Of a stretch of 64,000 nt of DNA, positions 58,001-64,000 are shown piece by piece. Source of the DNA: Hexactinellida sp. DTS-2022 (lineage: Eukaryota; Porifera; Hexactinellida); contig JAPNXP010000014.1 of assembly GCA_028753945.1 (NCBI GenBank), positions 4,774,001 to 4,838,000 of the forward strand, read 5' to 3'. A model generated the notes under the pieces. The model was not told the origin of the DNA. It did not search any database and saw only the letters and a program-made list of their open reading frames with translations. Position numbers and translations under genes: made by a program. Numbering within the stretch: position 1 is the stretch's first letter; each line of letters opens with the position of its first letter.

Positions 58001-61000
58001 AATGTATTATGTTCGTACTAACGAGAGTGACTGTACGTATTTATACAATTACAACTTAAAAGCAATCGATTTGACATAAGTGATTTGTTTGAAAATAATC
58101 ATGGCTAACTTGTATCGTACAATAGAAAACTCAGTTATAACTTACCTGTATTTAACAATAATCTATGTAGAAGTTCAGCGTTTTTATGGAGTTTTCAGTT
58201 CAAATGAATTTATACTTTCCCTTTGGCTCCTAATGGCTATTGTTGTAATACTATACAACACAGTATCTACCGTTTTTATTAGATTAGTTGAGTTATCAGT
58301 AACTATGTGCTTTTCTTGTGGAATAACATGTTTGCAACTGTATATATCTGACTAGCAATGCGTGTCTATGTTATTTTATTGATTTAACCCTCAATCAATT
58401 AGACTACTATTAGATAATATAGGAATTGCCACCATAATTACACAATAGTAGGCGAATAAATGATTGTTTAATATATTAATGAAATTGGATATTAATTGCC
58501 CAATAATTAATCATATATCTGTCTTGTGTAACAAATTAATAATATAGTACGTACGCTTAATTGTATTACACAGTTGAGTACAGTAGACTTTCGTTAATTA
58601 ATACGAACACTGTCGGAATTTGTTTGTATTATTTTTGAATTTCGTATTAACTGGAGTCACTTGCATGCATTTGTATAGGCTAGGGAATTAAACCTTGTGC
58701 TCCTAAACCGATATTTCTCCTTATCCATGTTCGTATGAACAAGAGTCTATTGTACCTTATAATATTTTCCTAAATACAGTAGAACCTCGTTCGTACGAAC
58801 AAAGTTAATACGAACACTATTTCAGTCCCCTTCAAAGCCTTTTCAATACAAATGATATTGGTTAATATGAATTCCGGATAAAGCGAACACATTTTTACGG
58901 TCCCCTGGTGTTCCTACTAACGAGGTTCTACTGTAATGCTATTCACAATTCTCTTAGATAATGCCATTATGATAATGGTTACATACTCCCATAGGCTATG
59001 ATACTCCCTATCATTTAGTTACGAAGGCACTGGCAGAAGTTTGTCCCTTAAGCTAATAGAGCAGCTAAAGACACAGAGTGCCCAGTGCGCTGCTCCCTCT
59101 GAAGACTCGCGTCCCCTGTCCGGCTGCAGACTCCTGCACGAGGTTACGCTGGAGGAGCCTATCCGGTACGGAGCGGGGGATCTGGTGGAGAAGTGGCTAC
59201 ATGACCTGCTGTGTCTGGATGTTAACAAGGTTAGTGTTGGTATAACCATAGTCTATGGGTATAACTCTATGAGCTCGATAATACTATCCATGTGTCAACA
59301 ATAATCTAAGTGGTTCCTTAACTTAACGATTAAAAATTTGAAATTAATTTTGACTTTTAAAATGTATATTGAATTATGTGTATTATACAGCCATTTGTAA
59401 ATACGCTCCTAATCCTGGTCTGATCCAATTTCCATACGCCTAAATCAAAAATTAATTGTACGGTTAGGGGAAGATTCCAAATTTTCGCGCTCCTAATTAC
59501 TATTTTCCAAAATCATACTTCAAAAGAAGCGTCTCACGCTCTTGGATAATTCCTTGATTGAATTATATCTATGTTATTTTTCTGTGTATACGAGATACAA
59601 CAGAGATTTCTTATATTCCAATTCTACTGCAAGCCAACAAATCATTTGCAACTATCGAATATTACTTAGTTTCTTATTATAATAATGAATTTATGTCTAA
59701 ATTTGCACTTTGATTAACGAGAAATTTATCAGATTTGCCTTTCTTGTAAATCTTGTTAGCCCACTCATTTCCCTCCTCCGTGACCTCAAAAATTTTAACT
59801 ATTTTATAGAATTATCTCCTGGCTATACAATGACTGTAATTAATCTGTCTTCTGTATTAATTACTTTAATTTGTCACTACATATTGCATTTCTATTAATT
59901 TAATAAAAATTATCTTTCAGTTTCACTAAAACTTATTCTTTGTTTATTGTGTCTAATTAATTAACACACATACCATTTGGTAGAGATAATTGTTCTGTAT
60001 ATAACCACTTTCAAAAACCACATTATAACAATATAGTTGTCGATCAGCCTATAGCCTAGTCTATACTTAAATATCACCGAATGAATATAGTATACTGATA
60101 ATTATAAGATGCGCTTTTCTAGTTTGTTGTTGTTGTTGTCTCTTCTGGTTTATATCAGATATTCCGACTCACAAGATACTGAGTTGTTGGGCCCTACCTT
60201 TGATCAGCTGTCGGGACGAATAGATGTGCGTTTGGTGCACAATTACAGGTGTAAGAGTGGTAGGCGGTATAGCAGTGGGAGAGTAGAGATTTTATTACAC
60301 GGGCAATGGGGCACGATTTGTAGGAATCGATTTACTAGAGCTACTGGGGACGTATTGTGCAGGGAAATGGGGTTTAGCCATTACATTCACTACGAGTATT
60401 TATATTGTGAGAGAGCGAAAAGCGAAGTCCCCATGTGGTTGAGTTATATTGAGTGTAAGGGTACCGAGAGTAGCTTTAAGGATTGCAAATCTAGCTCCGA
60501 AAGACAGTCATTCTGTAGAGATTATTACGGTTATTACCACGGGAGAGATTTGTCCCTGACGTGTGCTAAAAAGGTGCACCATTCGCCCCAGAATCTTCCA
60601 GTCTCTCTATCTCTCCCCATTCCTGTAAAAGATTCTGAAACTCCCATTCCAACCCTCCAATCCCGTTGCGCGGGAGTAGTGACTATCTCCTATAAGGATA
60701 CAACAGGCTACATATCCGCTATTGGCGTTCAATCAGTGGTCGGTAGCATTATATGCGAGCAGCTAGGCCACTACAAGTATCTAGGCCCGCTCCCTGACGA
60801 GTATCTGAGAGCCGTTAACCAATCTATCCCGATTCTGCTAGCAAAGCCTGCTTGCCTGGGCAAGGAGTCTGAGCTTAGGGACTGCCCCCACTGGGGGTGG
60901 GGTCCCTTCCCACACCTGTCCCAGTACGGAGCCTATAGCGTACAGTGCGCTTGTGAGCCGAGGTTCGAATGCGGAGAGCCGGAGCAGGCGCTGCTGCGTC

Positions 61001-64000
61001 TGAGGAGTCGACCGGTGCCCTGGGAGGGGAGACTCGAGGTTAGGATCGACGGGCAGTGGGGGAGCGTGTGTGGACACGGCTTCTCGAGGGAGGCGGCCAC
61101 CGTCGCGTGTCGCGAGCTGGGATTCGGGGCCTATCTTAACTACCACAAGGCAGACCCTAGGAACGGAGGGTACGGGGCTATTAAGCTGCGAGACGTGGCG
61201 TGTGTGGGGAATGAAGAGTCGCTCCTCGACTGCCCACATCACCTCATCGAGTCGACAGACAGGTACTGCAATAGTCACTACTCGGATATCATCCTTAGGT
61301 GCAACGCGGAATCCCCTGTACCGAAAGTGCGGTTAATCTCACCCGCTTATGTTAGCGACTACAGATTCGGCGGCGTGTGTAAGCTGCTTGAGTTCGAGCA
61401 CGAGGGCGAGTGGTACCCCCACTGCTGCGAGGGGGGCACGGGGGTACAATACGACTTTGCCACTGCTTGCAGAGAGGCGGAGGGCAGCTACTTAACCAGT
61501 TCCGGGTGTACGCCCCAGCGGAGTGACGTCATTAACTCCACACACGGGGTATTCTCCTGTGAGAAGAACAGCTGTTTCACAGACAGCTGTAAGAAGGGGG
61601 ACTGGACAATCTCAGACGTGTGTCCCTCCCGGCGCTACACATTCGTGTGCTGCTCGCGCGCCATGGCAGACCTGGTGCCTAACAAGGACATTCTCCTGAG
61701 GTCCCTGGGCGGCATAGACAGTCGGCGCTACGTGCAGAAGGTGTTCACTTCTAACATCAGGTGCGCGGTAGAGGACGGGTGCTTGGGGCCGGACGCAGAT
61801 CCCGATCTGTACACACAGCGGCGCTCTCTGCTCAGATTCTCCACACAGAGCGAGAATCTCGGGAACGGACACTTCAGACCGCCCGTCAGCAACGACGCCT
61901 GGGTATGGCACAACTGCCACAAGCACTTCCACTCCATGGAGCACTTCGTAGACTACAAACTGACGTCATTAGACGGCGGTATAACGGTGGGGTATGGGCA
62001 TAAGGCTAGCTTTTGTCTGGAGGACAGTGGTTGTAATATAGGTGGTTATTCGGTGCATAGATGTGGAACAGGCAGATATGGACGTCAGGGCATAGCGCCC
62101 AACTGCTATGACTTGTATGCAGCTCATTTAGACTGTCAATGGATCGACGTTAGTTTGACGCCACCAGGTTTATATAGACTGGAATTAGATATGAATCCTT
62201 TTAGACTGGTGCCTGAGTCAGATTTCTCAAATAACAAAATTAGTTGTGTTATAAATTTTCAAATTTATCATTATAAAACGGTATCCTGTGAATATGCACT
62301 CGTTTCTACTCCTGGACACAGCTAGCTTGTTATATGGACTGTATCTTTCTATTCTATATTCAGTTTAATCTAATTTGTTTTTTGTTTGAAATTTATCATC
62401 TTTCATAATAAACTTTGTCTTATATCCTGATATTTATCTTGTGCAAATATTTTTTAATTTATTTTTTGTTAGATTTTGCTAATTTTTTAGACCGACAATT
62501 TAATTTTAGTATTTTTGTCAAATAACTTGACTATTGGAAGTCCGATACAAATGATCGAGAAATATATTTACACCTTTTTAACTTATTCTGTTATTTATGT
62601 AAAAAAGTAAATACCAGACTGCAGCTACCATATTAAAATTAGGAATCTGACTTCCTTCTAAGCTAACAAGTACAACTTTTAAGTTCTATTTCCGACTGTA
62701 ATTTCTGAAGAAAACTGTCGACTCCGCTTAATAGAGTCACCTCGGGACCAGGTTACTTTGATCCGATTAAGCGGAGAAATCTATTAACCGGTGGCTCTAT
62801 TAAGCGGAGTCGACTGTATATGTATTTGCAAGGTCATTTATTTAACTTATGAGTCATGACTCAATTGAGGTCTCTATTCTATTTGGGAGTGTACTAATTA
62901 GTACATACCTAAACTAATTGCTAATTAGTTTTGTCTATTAAGTAGTACTGTCTACACCGTTGAACCTTGTAGTTATTGAGAGGTGTGTCGGATATCAGTA
63001 ATGCATCTCAGAGGTTTAAGATTCAAGTTAATTAATGCACCTGGAGAGGAGATCATTCTTCATTTGTTCAAATATTCATCATAACGTTCAGTTGCATTAT
63101 TAATGGATTGGTACACCTTATTACAACAATTACGTGTTCTATCAACATGTGAGAACCAAATACTTCTGTTGTATTACGTATACAGCAAGTCGCATTTTTG
63201 CACGAAATTTGCTTGCCTAATATTAGGCAAGCTTGTTATTAAGAGGATCATAATTAACGTCAAGTTAAATGGCCACTTGGGGATGAAAAGTAACTTGCTA
63301 ATATAACTATATTGTCACTAAGTGTTTTGATATATCTACTTGCAAGTAATTAAATTCTAAATATTCACCCACAGAATTTCTCCGCTTGAATTATGAACAT
63401 ATACTACTTAGCTGTGTTTTCCACAGTTCCCTACAATTCGATTTATTTATTTATGATCGTATTGGGTCTCAAATTTATAATTGCATGTATCCTTTGTTAG
63501 TTTTGGAAGATAAATAATGTAAATAATTTAACTTAGTTATTGTCCCAAGGGGTACGATTACAGTAGAACCTCGTTGACGAATACGGTTAATACAAACACT
63601 AATTCAGTCCCCTTCAAAGCCTTTTCAATATAAATGATATTTGTTAATAAGAATTCCGGATAAGGCGAACACATTTTAACGGTCCCCAGCTGTTCGTACT
63701 AACGAAGTTCTGCTTTATATAAAGAGGGCTAGTATTGTATACAGTCGACTCCGCTAAATAGAGTCACCTCGGGACCAGGTTACTTTGACCCGATTAAGCG
63801 AAGAAATATATTAACCAGTGGCTCTATTAAGCGGAATATACTGTATATATAATTCCTATACAGGTCCCCCGCATCCTCTCTGGGTGCCCCTCCCCCTCAG
63901 AATGCGAGCTCTACTTCGTGAACAGAGACACGCTGTTCTCCTACCACCGAGCCTCCGAGCAGTTCTTGCACAGACTGATGTCTCTATACGTCAGTTCTCA
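52082..64000 (+). CDS. NAT10: RNA cytidine acetyltransferase NAT10, first six exons (3' end outside window)
   Basis: Exons: 52082-52540, 55697-55978, 56373-56569, 56841-57170, 59019-59229 and 63864-64000 (continuing). All have GT-AG junctions and consistent phases. Diagnostic segments: LWCYKKDLGFTTHRKKRM, STNIRYCYYAETHKILGNTF, the Walker A motif TAARGRGKSA in the helicase-like domain, FREHRQIVQYIHP, the Walker B-like VIDEAAAIPLP, and EGTGRSLSLKL. The GNAT domain lies beyond the window. NAT10 makes N4-acetylcytidine in 18S rRNA and tRNA in the nucleolus, using acetyl-CoA and ATP. Two other genes sit in its introns. Exon GC content is much higher than the introns. Orthology is certain. Confidence 0.97.
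52579..52739. mobile_element. pogo/Tigger-like MITE in NAT10 intron 1
   Basis: It starts CAGTAATCTCCCGTTATAAC and ends TTATAACAAGAGTTCACTG, flanked by TA. It contains an AATAAT microsatellite. Confidence 0.85.
52834..53036. mobile_element. MITE of the CAGTCAGGTCTGCTTATTGT family
   Basis: It is colinear with the complete copy at 35277-35470. The right end is worn (ATAACCTTCTGTA). Confidence 0.7.
53936..55240 (-). CDS. Coiled-coil NHL-repeat protein, antisense in NAT10 intron 1
   Basis: A complete intronless 434-residue protein. Residues 25-115 form a charged coiled coil (IEDRERVIIMKLELERDQAL, KHYDKIMKLLESKATMKKE). The propeller occupies about 160-434 with strands TPRSIAIDPVSNYLYIVD, SPFGIYLYDQYLYITCMD, EPFGFCFDIFNNIIIVD and APKGIVLGRRQQFVIVD. 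It is only distantly related to the tandem copies at 33762 and 44413, so it is an older family member. It lies wholly within NAT10 intron 1 on the opposite strand. Function unknown. Confidence 0.9.
   Translation of the reverse strand: MNLPGVTINSSEDSIPSELMAHTERYEWMEKLIKYEYEETIRDVAGNFHELYKRIEDRERVIIMKLELERDQALDNIKKHYDKIMKLLESKATMKKESSLKLTDKEIEKYNKNLTLVNITKVNCDLDSTDQFLIQFCVTEDHEKYTQPYWSKVTRGQEDYEIETPRSIAIDPVSNYLYIVDSGDYTDRVQVFDDYGEYVDTLSGNGEMLSPFGIYLYDQYLYITCMDSPNDKDQTSIVKMDKTYGNIVQLKETADPIYYPFVDSEYEPEIRIYGCGMYTHRLHVFDEDLDAISGSPIYLNTIGNNSEDLDLEYRTKVMSVKVFEGKVYLLLAFADFAVQVFDMNGTILRTLIDNQHLREPFGFCFDIFNNIIIVDREQHCVNLYSSITGTYLREIGDGTGHDVGEFVAPKGIVLGRRQQFVIVDSKNVFALQAF
55401..55482. mobile_element. 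Truncated pogo-like MITE
   Basis: The left end CAGTAAGACTTCGTTAGTAC is present after TA. The copy breaks off after ATTCGTATTAACCGGTG. Confidence 0.65.
57469..57803. mobile_element. Element with perfect CCCACCATACACGATGCAAC ends
   Basis: The 20-base terminal inverted repeat is exact (57469-57488 against 57784-57803), and the body is rich in GTTGCA and TGCAAC. The flanks (CTTTAAAT and CTTAATAC) match only loosely as a target duplication. It lies in NAT10 intron 4. Confidence 0.85.
57809..57942. mobile_element. pogo-like MITE (ACCTCGTTAGTACGAAC family), 5' end lost
   Basis: It starts within TACGACATCAGGAGATCG and ends TAACGAGGTTCTACTG before TA. Its left end abuts the element ending at 57803. 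Confidence 0.7.
58777..58933. mobile_element. pogo-like MITE (ACCTCGTTAGTACGAAC family), well preserved
   Basis: It starts CAGTAGAACCTCGTTCGTAC and ends CTAACGAGGTTCTACTG, flanked by TA. A worn relative precedes it at 58580-58755. Confidence 0.88.
59230..60108. other. NAT10 intron 5, part before the LOXL gene
   Basis: AT-rich sequence without recognisable element ends. TATA-like and CAAT-like words are too common here to call a promoter. Confidence 0.4.
60109..62325 (+). CDS. Lysyl oxidase-like protein with SRCR domains, inside NAT10 intron 5
   Basis: A complete intronless 738-residue secreted protein. Signal peptide about 1-21. SRCR-type domains lie at about 38-152, 187-281 and 294-399 (GRVEILLHGQWGTICRNRF, GRLEVRIDGQWGSVCGHGF). 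A fourth cysteine-rich block (405-515) is atypical. The lysyl oxidase domain is at about 520-720. Copper ligands are His604, His606 and His608 (WHNCHKHFHSM). The LTQ cofactor pair is Lys632 (GHKASFCLED) and Tyr670 (DLYAAHLDCQWID), spaced as in human LOXL2. It should oxidise lysines in collagen-like matrix proteins, initiating cross-links. It lies in the same orientation as its host gene. The lack of introns suggests a retrocopy origin. Confidence 0.95.
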   Translation: MRFSSLLLLLSLLVYIRYSDSQDTELLGPTFDQLSGRIDVRLVHNYRCKSGRRYSSGRVEILLHGQWGTICRNRFTRATGDVLCREMGFSHYIHYEYLYCERAKSEVPMWLSYIECKGTESSFKDCKSSSERQSFCRDYYGYYHGRDLSLTCAKKVHHSPQNLPVSLSLPIPVKDSETPIPTLQSRCAGVVTISYKDTTGYISAIGVQSVVGSIICEQLGHYKYLGPLPDEYLRAVNQSIPILLAKPACLGKESELRDCPHWGWGPFPHLSQYGAYSVQCACEPRFECGEPEQALLRLRSRPVPWEGRLEVRIDGQWGSVCGHGFSREAATVACRELGFGAYLNYHKADPRNGGYGAIKLRDVACVGNEESLLDCPHHLIESTDRYCNSHYSDIILRCNAESPVPKVRLISPAYVSDYRFGGVCKLLEFEHEGEWYPHCCEGGTGVQYDFATACREAEGSYLTSSGCTPQRSDVINSTHGVFSCEKNSCFTDSCKKGDWTISDVCPSRRYTFVCCSRAMADLVPNKDILLRSLGGIDSRRYVQKVFTSNIRCAVEDGCLGPDADPDLYTQRRSLLRFSTQSENLGNGHFRPPVSNDAWVWHNCHKHFHSMEHFVDYKLTSLDGGITVGYGHKASFCLEDSGCNIGGYSVHRCGTGRYGRQGIAPNCYDLYAAHLDCQWIDVSLTPPGLYRLELDMNPFRLVPESDFSNNKISCVINFQIYHYKTVSCEYALVSTPGHS
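62326..62710. terminator. LOXL 3' flank with polyadenylation signal
   Basis: AATAAA at about 62408-62413 (ATAATAAACTTTG) lies 83 bases after the stop codon, followed by TG/T-rich sequence. This is the plausible cleavage region. The rest is AT-rich and featureless. Confidence 0.5.
62714..62816. mobile_element. pogo-like MITE (GTCGACTCCGCTTAATAGAG family)
   Basis: Near-perfect ends CTGTCGACTCCGCTTAATAG and TATTAAGCGGAGTCGACTG, with TA at the right. Confidence 0.85.
63561..63713. mobile_element. pogo-like MITE (ACCTCGTTAGTACGAAC family)
   Basis: It starts CAGTAGAACCTCGTTGACG after TA and ends GTTCGTACTAACGAAGTTCT followed by GCTTTA. Confidence 0.8.
63742..63843. mobile_element. pogo-like MITE (GTCGACTCCGCTTAATAGAG family), 20 bp from a NAT10 exon
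   Basis: Ends CAGTCGACTCCGCTAAATAG and CTATTAAGCGGAATATACTG are flanked by TA. The NAT10 exon begins at 63864, so the element abuts the polypyrimidine/acceptor region. Confidence 0.88.

Noticed and set aside
58080..58355. 91-residue hydrophobic open frame in NAT10 intron 4
   Set aside because: AT-rich sequence readily yields hydrophobic codons. There are no recognisable motifs, no compositional shift and no splice context.

Overview
The window is eukaryotic nuclear DNA from an invertebrate animal. It is AT-rich and has split genes with GT-AG introns, phases that join cleanly, and very many small DNA transposons. The gene set is animal: an ANKEF1-type ankyrin protein, ZNF330, EMC5, N6AMT1/HEMK2, NAT10, an SRCR-lysyl oxidase, cytosolic sulfotransferases and a LITAF-domain protein. 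The expanded family of coiled-coil plus NHL-propeller proteins would fit a sponge or another early-branching marine animal, but the species cannot be fixed from the sequence.

Layout. 1-1.5 kb: 3' part of an NHL-type gene with a 480-bp MITE in its probable intron. 1.6-3.8 kb: a MULE transposon with a perfect 8-bp target duplication. 4.5-8.1 kb: a dead methylenetetrahydrofolate reductase (MTHFR) gene, with an intact carboxypeptidase gene on the other strand inside one of its former introns. 9.4-14.5 kb: a six-exon ANKEF1 orthologue. 17-20 kb: compact intronless genes (ZNF330, a LITAF-domain protein, EMC5). 20.2-31.2 kb: two near-identical sulfotransferase genes around a repeat-rich interval that holds a two-exon EF-hand protein of the photoprotein/SCP group. 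31.9 kb: N6AMT1. 32.9-51.3 kb: a tandem segmental duplication carrying two intact NHL genes and one broken copy, with a decayed NHL pseudogene head-to-head to the broken copy and a second MULE between units. 52.1-64 kb: the 5' six exons of NAT10, whose introns hold an antisense NHL gene and a complete intronless lysyl-oxidase-like gene.

The genes do not form one pathway. Several are conserved housekeeping functions: ac4C RNA acetylation (NAT10), eRF1 methylation (N6AMT1), ER membrane insertion (EMC5) and nucleolar ZNF330. Others are secreted or detoxifying enzymes: carboxypeptidase, LOXL and sulfotransferases. The most informative structure is the mobile-element record. Many hAT-like, pogo/Tigger-like, MULE and foldback insertions have exact target duplications, and three can be checked against empty sites in paralogous copies within the same window. 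A dispersed repeat carrying runs of short GC hairpins with three-base loops is the least explained element.
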